A stretch of DNA of 64,000 nucleotides. It comes from Candidatus Heimdallarchaeota archaeon LC_3 (GTDB taxonomy: Archaea > Asgardarchaeota > Heimdallarchaeia > Hodarchaeales > LC-3). The notes beneath the pieces were generated by a model. That model had not been told where the DNA came from and did no database searches. It saw nothing but the letters and a program-made list of their open reading frames with translations. The translations under genes were made by a program, and so were the position numbers. Numbering within the stretch: the stretch's first letter is position 1; each line of letters starts with the position of its first letter. Below are positions 9,606-17,906 of the stretch, piece after piece. Location: positions 124,001 through 188,000 of the forward strand of contig MDVS01000020.1 of the NCBI GenBank assembly GCA_001940645.1. Reading direction: 5' to 3'.

Positions 9606-10343
9606 TCAATAAAAAAGTTTTCCGATCAGTGCAGAATGATGAATAAGATTAGAATATTCATCTGAATGAGTTAGCAATATATGATCAATGGCATTGTACC
9701 CTTTCTCTTCCAATGGAAACACTAAGGAATGTGGAGAACTTTCTTTTTTTTTCTCAATCTCATTAATAAATCTCTCGTATAAAATCCTGTGTGGTTCATG
9801 GTGGGTAACTAAAAGATATTCACCTTTAGCTTTGATTGAAGTCCAATCTTCGGAATTAAATAATAATAAATATCGATTTTTAAATAATTGATACAATTCT
9901 TCTGTCAAACTGTCAATTTTTTCCGTAAATGGTAGATCTTCTTCATTTATTTGACTAATAACGTTATTATCCAGTTTAACAAACTCTATCTGTCTTTTAA
10001 TTATTTTATCTAATAAAACGAGAGTTAATGAATATCTCATATATGAATTTGCTTCAGAAAGTGTACCCAATGGATTTTGAGCAATTTTTTCTGCAAATTT
10101 TTCACGTTTATTGATTAAATTCCGAATGATTTTGTAAAAAATCTTTTCCTCTGATTCATTGAAAAATTTACTTAAGTGTGCTAAATTTGTTCTAATTTTC
10201 TTATTATTAAATTCAAAGTATTCTTTTTTATCAATTTCAACAATATTAGTGCATTTTTTACATAGATATGTATTAAATGAAGTATAATGATACTTCTTAT
10301 AACATTTATCACATCTATCTCGATTTTCCATATTTAAAATCAC
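9606..10343 (-). pseudogene. N-terminal zinc-ribbon fragment (1 of 3) of a split gene
   Basis: 245 codons. The N-terminus has a four-cysteine knuckle pair, CDKC and CKKC about 16 residues apart, typical of a zinc ribbon. A long helical charged region follows, then SIKAKGEYLLVTHHEPHRIL. It ends at a TGA, after which the same frame remains open for 41 protein-like codons into fragment 2. Start options lie at 10343 or at the internal ATG four codons on (MENRDRCDKC). With fragments 2 and 3 it would make one protein of about 728 residues: zinc ribbon, helical region, nuclease-like domain, C-terminal domain. Confidence 0.5.
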
Positions 10344-10384
10344 TAAATCAAAGAAATTATTTCTTTTTATTAAAGAAACTAAGA

Positions 10385-10642
10385 ATGACTAGATTGTCCG
10401 CTCTAGATTTTATCCCTATATCCAAGGATTTTAAGAAAGTTCTAATTTTAATTTTCTTTTATTCTTCGTGGTCTTATAATTTTAGAGTAGAAGAAATTTC
10501 TTATTCTGAGGATACTTAACAGTCCTTTGATCAGTTTTCGTCTCAATCAAGTTTTAGAGTTGGAATTTACGATTTTTTAGATGATTCAAGACTTTCAATG
10601 AATTTATTAAATAAATTTGAAATAAAAAGAATATCATATTAA
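10385..10642 (+). pseudogene. Decayed thioredoxin-like gene
   Basis: An open frame from an ATG at 10385, interrupted by TAA at 10517-10519 and ending at TAA 10640-10642. The reading KKVLILIFFYSSWSYNFRVEEI resembles a thioredoxin beta-strand plus WCxxC active site, but both cysteines are replaced (Ser from TCT, Phe from TTT, each one base from TGT). Beyond the stop, FRVGIYDFLDDSRLS...LLNKFEIKRIS resembles the next strand and helix of the fold. The sequence ends before the cis-Pro region. I infer a dead thioredoxin-like gene; resemblance by chance is possible. Confidence 0.4.
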
Positions 10643-11052
10643 TGATGATTTTCAGAAAATTTTTACAGATTCAACCTATTCACTTTTAGAGTATAATTAG
10701 TGATCACATTGATAAAGATTCGGGTTTTTCGTTCAAACTTTGGAATTCTTTGCTAGTAAAAGGTACTATCTTATATTTCAACTTGTTGCAGCTATTTTCT
10801 TATAAATATGATAAAAAAGACTACTATGACACTTTTTAACTAGTTATTGTCAATTTTGAAAAACGAAATTGGGAATCAAAGTAAAATGGAATATATCTTA
10901 TTTTAAATTGATTTATATTTTATTGATCTTTGAAAAAAAATTTGGACAAAATACTAAGATATTTAAATCCTTTTATAACAAATCTGAGTAGGAATTTAAT
11001 ATTAAATTTAATTAGATATTAAATTGCTATTAAATTGAAGGATGGTAGGATT
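10643..11052. other. Non-coding stretch with a likely promoter
   Basis: About 410 bases of AT-rich sequence with stops in all frames and no recognisable gene. A TATA-like GATATTTAAAT at 10959-10968 lies about 85 bases ahead of the secreted-protein gene. The left part may be further remnant of the thioredoxin-like gene. Confidence 0.4.
10959..10968 (+). promoter_or_regulatory. Possible archaeal TATA box for the secreted protein gene
   Basis: TATTTAAAT-type element upstream of the gene at 11053, preceded by a purine-rich stretch that could act as BRE. Assigned by pattern only; no transcription start is known. Confidence 0.3.
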
Positions 11053-11862
11053 TTGAAAAAAAAAATATTGAGCTTATTTTTTGTTTTAAGTGTTTTTTTA
11101 ACATTTAATGTAACACCCGGTCTTGGTCTCACTCAATTAGAGGCATATGAAGAAATCGACAATACAATGGCTGACTCTTTTGTTAAACTGCAAGGACATG
11201 CAGTTTATGTAGATTCACCATACGGAGGGGCGACTGATTGGAGATTAAACATTAAAAATTATGTGCCTAATATACCTGGTGTGCTGATGAGAGTTTACAA
11301 CAACATTTATATTTCTTCATACTATAAAGAGTATCGTTGTGTAATTGACTTTGGGGAAAGGTATTGTAGTTATTATTATTATTGGGGTCCTCCACCGACA
11401 GACCTAGTAACTTTATCTAGTGATTACCAGACATCTAACGGTCCTGGTAGTGTAGGTTGGACGGTAGGTTTAAACGCTTATGTTATGACGGTAACTGTAA
11501 GTAGTAGCGGAGACTTTTCAACTTCACACTCAGTCCAAAATGGTATTAATGGTGATTATCGTGATCTAGGCTATATCAAAGTACAAGAAGGTTTTTGGGG
11601 AGCTTATCTGTCTATTAATTTGAGGATTCTAATAAATTTACATATTGCAAACAATATCGCAAAGGAATATGATCAACAAGGTCATTATGAAGCAACAACT
11701 TATGAAGAATCAAGATATTGGATCTTGAAGTTAAGAGTAAAGATAGTAATTGATATCCATGCATTTTCCTGGCAAAAGGAGACCCATACATATGTACTTG
11801 GAGATGGTGTTCCAGCTCAAGATTTATCAACAATTGATCTTCTTCCTGGAAATGTTTATTAG
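11053..11862 (+). CDS. Secreted protein of unknown function
   Basis: About 269 aa with a clear signal peptide: Lys-Lys-Lys, then a hydrophobic core (ILSLFFVLSVFLTF) and a short polar region to about residue 28. The mature part is Tyr-, Ser- and Gly-rich and beta-strand-like, with one Cys pair around CVIDFGERYC that could form a disulfide. No transmembrane tail is visible. I chose the TTG at 11053 because GGTAGG lies just upstream; an in-frame TTG also occurs at 11035. It is the only apparently intact gene in the decayed zone. Function unknown. Confidence 0.6.
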   Translation: MKKKILSLFFVLSVFLTFNVTPGLGLTQLEAYEEIDNTMADSFVKLQGHAVYVDSPYGGATDWRLNIKNYVPNIPGVLMRVYNNIYISSYYKEYRCVIDFGERYCSYYYYWGPPPTDLVTLSSDYQTSNGPGSVGWTVGLNAYVMTVTVSSSGDFSTSHSVQNGINGDYRDLGYIKVQEGFWGAYLSINLRILINLHIANNIAKEYDQQGHYEATTYEESRYWILKLRVKIVIDIHAFSWQKETHTYVLGDGVPAQDLSTIDLLPGNVY

Positions 11863-12617
11863 TCATATAACCCGTTCTAAATTGTTATATTGACGTTTGT
11901 AGTATGACGCGTAATTAATTTTCTTTAACTCAAATTTTATTTCATAGTAACCTTTATTTTCCCTTTTCAATTATAATCAATTCCCGCGTTCCCTTTATTC
12001 TAAATCTTAATAATAGTGACTATTTTGCTCTGAATATTTCTAATGGTAGAATAGATAGGAACTTTGAGACAAATACTAATGATTCTAGACCTGCATCATC
12101 TAAAGTATTCCTGCTAAGTCTAATGGGATGATAATTTTTACCAATTCTCTGGATCTGATAATTATTTTGTGACTATTACTGTTATAGTTATCATAAAACC
12201 AAGTAATATTATTACAGCAAGTACATCCAAAATATCAGCTACCCTTTTGACTTCCTTAATCAATTCCTTCTTATTGTTAATTCCTTCTTCTTCACTCAAT
12301 TCTATCTTCCATTACCTTTTAATTTCTTTATTTTGCAAATTCTTAATTTTCTATATCAAGATATATTAATTTTCGAATTTAATATGGTTTTCAATTCTAA
12401 AATGCAACACTTATAACAAAATAATCGCAATAATTACTCAGGACTAATAATTTTTTTCTAAATTGGAAATAATTGCTTCAACTCTCTTAAACTGGTCTAT
12501 AACTCCACCAGATAATTGTTTTTCTCTTTGATCTAATACGTTATTATATAATAATTTCAAACGCATATAAGCACCCAAACATAAAAAGGAATAAAAAAGG
12601 AATAAAAAGATTTATTA
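11863..12617. other. Gene-poor stretch inside the decayed zone
   Basis: About 755 bases with no supportable gene. A 66-codon frame at 12169-12369 is low-complexity (Ile, Ser, Leu, Thr) and lacks a start context. A stretch near 12150-12230 can be read as a strand-rich secreted segment only after a frame change. An imperfect AT-rich tandem repeat (AAAAAGGAAT units) lies at about 12591-12610. Confidence 0.45.
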
Positions 12618-13178
12618 GTGTTACAAACAAAATATAATTATTTCGATCAATACAACTTTAATGGAGAAAGGTGTTTCTGCCATGGTGAAAGCACTGATAG
12701 GCCAATTAGTAATGATTGGTCACCTGAAAGAGGAAGTCTTCTTACTCCAGATCCAGACTGGCATTCAGAGTATTTTAGTAAATGGACTAATAACGGAGGT
12801 TCTGTTATATTAGTCTCTTATATGGTAGCATTGACTACTGGAGTTAATAATAGCAAAAATACTGATAACAACTATGAAATATCCAGAAATAGATTCTATA
12901 ATGTGTCCTTAAATCAGGATTTAGCCTTCTCAACGCAACTATTTTCTCAACCAGAGCGATTATTAAATTATTATAATGAATTTGATCTGGTAGTCATATC
13001 TACAAATTAGGACATTTGGGAAATATTAAGCAATCAAGATTTCACAACTTTTTATATTATTATAGCAGGAATTCTAATTGTTCTTCTAATATTCATAGTT
13101 TTAGAGTTTATATCCGGTGGTATTGCTGAAATTTTAGCTGCTTCTCTTGGACTAACAGTAGAAACTACCGTCTTCTAA
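12618..13178 (+). pseudogene. Surface protein interrupted by an in-frame TAG
   Basis: A frame from GTG 12618 runs 130 codons to TAG 13008-13010, then continues in frame for 55 more codons to TAA 13176-13178. The part beyond the TAG contains a strong transmembrane helix (FYIIIAGILIVLLIFIVLEF). The part before it is polar, Asn/Ser-rich and contains a CFC motif. The continuous reading makes a protein with an external domain and a C-terminal anchor, now broken. No signal peptide is seen at the N-terminus, so the 5' end may also be lost. Confidence 0.5.
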
Positions 13179-13303
13179 GCATAGACCTTTATAGTAGCTG
13201 GGCTTATTTACATACACCTAGCAAGGGGGTTTACGAATACTTTCCTTGTCGAACATGGTAAATTTTAAAATAATTCATCCATCCACCAAATAATAATAGA
13301 ATT

Positions 13304-13417
13304 AATTCCATTCCAAAAATTATCGATCAACTTGAGAATTTAATCTTATTTGATTTAAATCTGAATTTCATTAGAAAAGTCCCTGATGAGATTACTAATT
13401 TAAAGAAACTTAGTTAA
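13304..13417 (+). pseudogene. Leucine-rich-repeat scrap
   Basis: Reading IPKIIDQLENLILFDLNLNF followed by IRKVPDEITNLKKL matches one to two LRR units (L-x-L-x-x-N-x-I-x-x-(V/L)-P-x-x-I-x-x-L) and ends at TAA. Nothing upstream or downstream continues it in frame. It is a remnant similar in type to the fragment at 5897-6169. Confidence 0.5.
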
Positions 13418-13523
13418 CTTTTTCTGCCTTCTTTAGGCTACCCTAAAATTGATAAAAGAGATTTAATTGATAAAATGTATGGTCAGAAGATTATGAAATT
13501 TTTTCATCTTTGGTGGTTAGCGA

Positions 13524-13626
13524 GAAGTATCATTAGACGTTTTAATTGATGAAAAACTTAATGATGAATCTTATAAATTAGAGAATATTTCAAAAAATGG
13601 TTAGAAGAGTTAAGCTATCTTATAAT
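13524..13626 (+). pseudogene. Degraded fragment of ornithine aminotransferase
   Basis: Codons from 13527 read SLDVLIDEKLNDESYKL. After a one-base frame change they read EYFKKWLEEL. The intact rocD at 4600 has SLEVLIDEKLAENSYSLGKY then FKKGLEDL at the same place, and the DNA is also similar (TTTTAATTGA then GAAAAACTT). It is a frameshifted remnant of a second rocD-like gene. Confidence 0.65.
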
Positions 13627-13661
13627 GTCCAATAATACACTGAATTCTGAATATATTAGTG

Positions 13662-14120
13662 CTACTTTAAATTTATTAATGTATCCTGAGCATGTTTATG
13701 TGATATTCTTAATATTTTTAGGTCGTTTGAGAGTGATAATGGGCTAACAGAATATCCAACAAGCTCAGAAAAGAATTTACTTAATTTAACGAGTGACCAA
13801 GTATTAAAGGGAAGCTTTAAACTTTGAGAAGAGCTTGCGACAAGTCTTTCAACTGCTTAGCGCCTTTTAACTTGCTTTTTCTAATTGGTTGTTTGACGAT
13901 AAGTAATTATACCACTTAAACCATTCTTATTCCAAATTTGAGCTACATTAGATACGGTATTCTTATCGCAACATAATTTTTTCGCTATTTTTCTGCAAGA
14001 AAATTCTTTAAAGACTAATAAGAGGATTTTAATTCTTTATTGAATAAGTTTTCGGTGATCCCTACCTAATAATTTGTTAAGATATGCTATATGGTCAATT
14101 GTAGGCAGTCTGTTATTTTT
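13662..14120 (-). mobile_element. Degenerate IS630-type transposase remnant
   Basis: Reverse-strand reading shows KLLGRDHRKLIQ, a stop, then RIKILLLVFKEFSCRKIAKK followed by LCCDKNTVSNVAQIWNKNGL, a homeodomain-like helix-turn-helix typical of IS630-family N-termini. After further stops it continues with LKLPFNTWSLVKLSKFF, matching the LPFTRWSLRKLADYL-type segment of the same family. At least four in-frame stops are present and the DDE catalytic domain is absent. No terminal inverted repeats were found. Dead element. Confidence 0.65.
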
Positions 14121-14331
14121 TATATTAAAAAAATACTCAGATGCAAAACCTGATGTTTTTGTCGGTTTTGCTACCTTCGTTTATAGTAGAAACTAAATTA
14201 AAACACTCCTAATTTATGAATAGACTTTTTCATTATATTCTACTAACTAAAACAAGTTCCGATTTAAAAGTACCCGACACAAAGATTAAAATGGCAATTA
14301 AATCTAATTTAAGGAGCAAAAAATAAACCAA

Positions 14332-15456
14332 ATGAAAAATCAAAGAAAAATTTTGACTAAATCAAAAAAAACTAATAAAACAAAGGATTCCTTACCTGCT
14401 AAACAAGCATATTATGTTGTATTGAAACCAGCAGGATATCCATTACGAATATCCGGAGAAGAAACCATTAGTGCATCCAATATTATCACTGATAATCCTA
14501 AATTGTTTAATGAATATTCAGTAAGTCAATGGGGTGGTTTGCTTATAGAAAGAGGGGATTTTCTTTTTGATAGTATGATATTTCCAGATTTTGCATTTCG
14601 CGTAGTGAAAGTTCATCCTAATCCAGCAGAGATTGGATTGAATACCAAAATAGAGCTTGAAACAATCAAAAAAGTGATAAAAGAACCTTTACAAAACAGA
14701 TCAATTGTAAAATTTTCTGATATTATAGGACAAGAAGATGCAAAAAAGAAATGTAGGGTTATACAGAAATTTTTACAGAATGAAGACCTTTTACAATCAG
14801 TTTGGGCACCCAAAAATATAATATTTCATGGTCCCCCTGGGACTGGAAAAACAATGATGGCTAGAGCTTTAGCAGCCGAAGCTAAGATTAATTTTATACC
14901 AATTAAAGCTTCTGAATTAATTGGAGTTTTTGTGGGTGAAGGATCTAAAAAAATCCAGAATTTATTTTCCAAAGCTAAAAAAAATGCTCCTAGTATTGTC
15001 TTTTTAGATGAACTTGATGCAATTGCTCTGAAAAGGAACTATCAGAGTGTGAGAGGGGATGTAGTAGAAATTGTTTCAAGTCTTTTAGGAGAGCTAGATG
15101 GGTTTTCACAATACAAAAAAATTATTACTGTTGCAGCAACGAATCTGATTTCAGAAATAGATCCTGCAATATTAAGTAGATTTGAAGAAGTCATAGATTT
15201 CAAACTTCCTGATTTAGGAGAAAGAAAAAATTTATTGAAAATGAAATCAGTGACTTCCCCAATAATTTTTGACGTTGATTGGACTAGAATCGCTTCAAAA
15301 ACACAAAATTGGTCAGGAAGAGATCTTGTAGAACGTTTACTTAAAACAGCAATACATACAGCTATATTAGAAGAAAAAAATAAAATTTATACAAAAGACA
15401 TTGAAAAGATCGTAATCAATAATACCAAAGAGAAAAAACAAAGCCATTACGTCTAA
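14332..15456 (+). CDS. Archaeal AAA+ ATPase (CDC48/proteasomal ATPase-like, single AAA domain)
   Basis: 374 aa. A basic N-terminal region and a small N-domain (about residues 25-120) precede one AAA module: Walker A GPPGTGKT (167-174), Walker B FLDELDA (224-230), sensor 1 near AATN and an Arg in SRFEEV, with a C-terminal helical lid. The lead-in KFSDIIGQEDAKKKCRVIQK is typical of a widespread archaeal family often annotated as proteasome-regulatory or FtsH-like, but no protease domain is present. It is followed 31 bases later by the UPF0201 gene, a pairing I expect in archaea. The substrate is unknown. Confidence 0.85.
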   Translation: MKNQRKILTKSKKTNKTKDSLPAKQAYYVVLKPAGYPLRISGEETISASNIITDNPKLFNEYSVSQWGGLLIERGDFLFDSMIFPDFAFRVVKVHPNPAEIGLNTKIELETIKKVIKEPLQNRSIVKFSDIIGQEDAKKKCRVIQKFLQNEDLLQSVWAPKNIIFHGPPGTGKTMMARALAAEAKINFIPIKASELIGVFVGEGSKKIQNLFSKAKKNAPSIVFLDELDAIALKRNYQSVRGDVVEIVSSLLGELDGFSQYKKIITVAATNLISEIDPAILSRFEEVIDFKLPDLGERKNLLKMKSVTSPIIFDVDWTRIASKTQNWSGRDLVERLLKTAIHTAILEEKNKIYTKDIEKIVINNTKEKKQSHYV

Positions 15457-15487
15457 TTTAAACAGATTTTGTTGGTTAGAATTGATA

Positions 15488-15991
15488 ATGTCAGAAATTA
15501 TTAAAGAAGGACTTGAATCAAGTAGTTTGAAAAAGTTATCTAGAGATGATTTTCCTCCTAAATCAGATTCTTTCAGTGTTACAATACTTGTAGAAACAGA
15601 AATAAGACCAAGTGAAAGTGAAGATCTGGTTTTAAAAAGTTTGACTACCTTATTTCCTACAATTAACTTTAGTTTATCAGAAGAAACTTTTATAGGAAGA
15701 TCCACCGATATTACAGACTTGAATTATTTCTCAACACGTCTTTTAGAACAAGAAATTTTAGATGCTTCACGTAGAATTGTTTTAAAAAGTTTAATGAAAA
15801 AATCTAGTTTATTAGATGAAAATAACATAATAAAATTTTTTTTGAATAAACAAACAGCAATAAGAAATAAAATTGTATTTTGTGATCAAAATGAGGCTCC
15901 TCTTGGCCCAATAAAAGTTGAAATTATATCTTCAGACTTGTTACGCATTATAGATTATTATTTTCCTAAATATGAATGGTTCAACGAATGA
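15488..15991 (+). CDS. UPF0201 family protein
   Basis: About 167 aa with the features of archaeal UPF0201 (DUF54): an early strand with VTILVETEIRPSESEDLVLK, a middle segment with R-x2-ILDASRRIVLKSL, then FFLNKQTAIRNKIVFCDQ and APLGPIKVEI. Members are thought to bind RNA; the biochemical role is not established. Probably cotranscribed with the AAA ATPase upstream and the membrane protein downstream. The start is taken as ATG 15488, with a TTG two codons earlier. Confidence 0.8.
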   Translation: MSEIIKEGLESSSLKKLSRDDFPPKSDSFSVTILVETEIRPSESEDLVLKSLTTLFPTINFSLSEETFIGRSTDITDLNYFSTRLLEQEILDASRRIVLKSLMKKSSLLDENNIIKFFLNKQTAIRNKIVFCDQNEAPLGPIKVEIISSDLLRIIDYYFPKYEWFNE

Positions 15992-16010
15992 ATAGAAATG
16001 TTTGATTAAA

Positions 16011-16670
16011 ATGAGTGAGAAAGTGAATAAAAATATTAAACAAGCAACAAAAAGAGAAAAAAGCGTCGAGGATGAAGATTACATACCTGAAAGCGTATTT
16101 GCTAGAATAAAATCTTTTTGGCTATTTAATAGACCAAGTATACGACAGGTACCATATATCCAAGATTTAGAATTAGAAGCAGCTATACTCTATTTGATAC
16201 CCGGATTAGTTTTAGCTTTTGGTGTTTTTATTGGATTAATTGCAAATACTCAAATTGATCCCTTAGATTTAATAATTGTTCCCCTTCAAACTTTTACGAT
16301 AGAATTAATTGCCATTCTAGCATTTTTAATTGTTTTATTCATTTTTATGAAAATCATTTTACCTGGTTTCCCAAATGAAAGTCATGCTAGACCAAAGATG
16401 GTTGTAATATCCTTTTCATATGTTTATATAACAAAAATCATTTTATCTTCAGGTTTTGTTATCTCGCTATTATTTTCAAATACTTCTTCAGCAGGATCAG
16501 CTGTAGGAATATTATTTATATCATTTTATGCTTTTTCTGTTTACTTTGTTGTTGTTTCGGCATTTTCTATAAAAAGTCTTACAGGAATTGGATTGGTAAA
16601 TAGCTTAATTGGCGGATTTGCTCTATTCTTCAGTCTATTTATTTTGAGAATAATTTCTTTCTTCTTATGA
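16011..16670 (+). CDS. Yip1-like multi-pass membrane protein
   Basis: About 219 aa. A polar N-terminus (to residue 60) is followed by five hydrophobic helices. The layout (IPGLVLAFGVFIGLI, an amphipathic loop, then four closely spaced helices with small residues) resembles YIP1-family proteins, which in eukaryotes act in membrane traffic. I put this as a structural guess, since no unique motif is visible. It follows UPF0201 by about 20 bases and is convergent with the methyltransferase. ATG at 16011 is preferred over TTG at 16002. Confidence 0.6.
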   Translation: MSEKVNKNIKQATKREKSVEDEDYIPESVFARIKSFWLFNRPSIRQVPYIQDLELEAAILYLIPGLVLAFGVFIGLIANTQIDPLDLIIVPLQTFTIELIAILAFLIVLFIFMKIILPGFPNESHARPKMVVISFSYVYITKIILSSGFVISLLFSNTSSAGSAVGILFISFYAFSVYFVVVSAFSIKSLTGIGLVNSLIGGFALFFSLFILRIISFFL

Positions 16671-16679
16671 GATTTTCGT

Positions 16680-17867
16680 CTATTTATTTTCAATAACCCA
16701 AATTATTCTTGTTAAACTTCGATGAACAATATTTGATATAGAAAAAATAATTTGATTTTTATCAACTATTTTAGGAAGTGGATATTCTGAAGGAATTGAT
16801 ATCACAATCCTTTTTCCTTTTTTTAGGACTCTAAAACACTCACTTAGAACTGTGGTTAATAATTGTGAAAAATTATTATCCTTCAAGGAAGTACTTATTC
16901 CATAAGGGGGATCGGTTACTATTAAATCTATAGAATTCTTTCTAATGGGTAGATTCTGGCTTGTTGTCAAACTTATTATATTCCACGGCATTGACGAAAA
17001 GCTAATTTTTTCTTCAAAATCATATAAATTCATTCTAGTTCCTCGTCCCATCCAATATTTAAGGTCTATACCTATAGTATGAAACCCAAGATCTAGAGCA
17101 TCTACCAACATTCCTCCACCACCCATAAAAGGATCTAAAAAATAAAGAGAAGCTTTTTTAGATAACTTCTCAATAATTTCATTGGTCAAACCAAAATTCA
17201 TCATATTTCTTATCAGAAACGGATTCATCGATGAAGGGTGAAAAAATTTTCTATGTTTTGGAGCCCTTTTATCAATAATAGTTCGGTTAATAGTAAATAT
17301 ATTCAATCCGAATACAATTTTTCCTGAATCCCATATGATAAAATCTATTTTATGAAATGGATCTTTAACATCTACTGTAGCATTAGATTGTCTTAAAATA
17401 ATTTCTCCTAACTGTGGTATTAATGAATAGTATTCATTCTTACTGTATTTTGAATTTTTAACAAAATTTCCTATTGTTATTAATCTTACTTTGAAAGAAT
17501 TATAATTCTGAATCCATGTATCCCAGTTAATTTTTTTTATATTATTTTTTAACATATTGAAGTTTGTATCCAGGGATAAATTAAATTCAAAGGTTTCTTC
17601 ATGGATTAATTTTCCTATTTCTTTTATATAGGCTGTAAAATTCTTAATTAGAATGAGTTTCTCAATGAAATTTTCATGATCGGTTTTTAAAAAAACTATT
17701 TTGTTCATTTTTGCTTCATTCAAAGAAGAAATATTATTCAAAAGATTTATATCTATTGCTTTTAAAATATTTATAAGTTCAGAATAAGCAGAAAGAATAG
17801 AAGAGCCATCAAAGATGAAATAATAGGTTTGAAAATAATTTGTACTAATTTTTGGATCTTCAGTCAT
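16680..17867 (-). CDS. tRNA (guanine-N2)-methyltransferase, TrmG10/Trm11 type
   Basis: SAM-dependent methyltransferase expected to modify G10 of tRNA. The N-terminal half is divergent (THUMP-like in the family). RAPKHRKFFHPSSMNP precedes the Rossmann fold; motif I is LDPFMGGGGMLVDA (about 247-260), a later acidic strand GIDLKYWMGRGTRMN binds SAM, and motif IV is TDPPYG (about 321-326), the Asp-Pro-Pro-Tyr of N2-amino methyltransferases. The start is ATG 17867, four bases after GGGA; GTG 17876 is the alternative. Next upstream is the broken isomerase. Confidence 0.87.
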   Translation of the reverse strand: MTEDPKISTNYFQTYYFIFDGSSILSAYSELINILKAIDINLLNNISSLNEAKMNKIVFLKTDHENFIEKLILIKNFTAYIKEIGKLIHEETFEFNLSLDTNFNMLKNNIKKINWDTWIQNYNSFKVRLITIGNFVKNSKYSKNEYYSLIPQLGEIILRQSNATVDVKDPFHKIDFIIWDSGKIVFGLNIFTINRTIIDKRAPKHRKFFHPSSMNPFLIRNMMNFGLTNEIIEKLSKKASLYFLDPFMGGGGMLVDALDLGFHTIGIDLKYWMGRGTRMNLYDFEEKISFSSMPWNIISLTTSQNLPIRKNSIDLIVTDPPYGISTSLKDNNFSQLLTTVLSECFRVLKKGKRIVISIPSEYPLPKIVDKNQIIFSISNIVHRSLTRIIWVIENK

Positions 17868-17906
17868 ATATCCCACTAATTCGCGATGAAATGAATGATT
17901 TGAAAT

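Noticed and set aside
10277..10384. N-terminal extension of the thioredoxin-like remnant
   Set aside because: Those codons overlap the start of the zinc-ribbon gene on the other strand and do not look like protein; the ATG at 10385 is better.
12169..12369. 66-codon open frame rich in Ile, Ser, Thr and Leu
   Set aside because: No start context, low complexity, lies in a stretch full of stops and remnants.
8154..13178. Genetic-code change (TAG or TGA as sense codons)
   Set aside because: Different stops interrupt different genes here, while intact genes in the window end normally with TAG, TGA and TAA; decay or errors are simpler.
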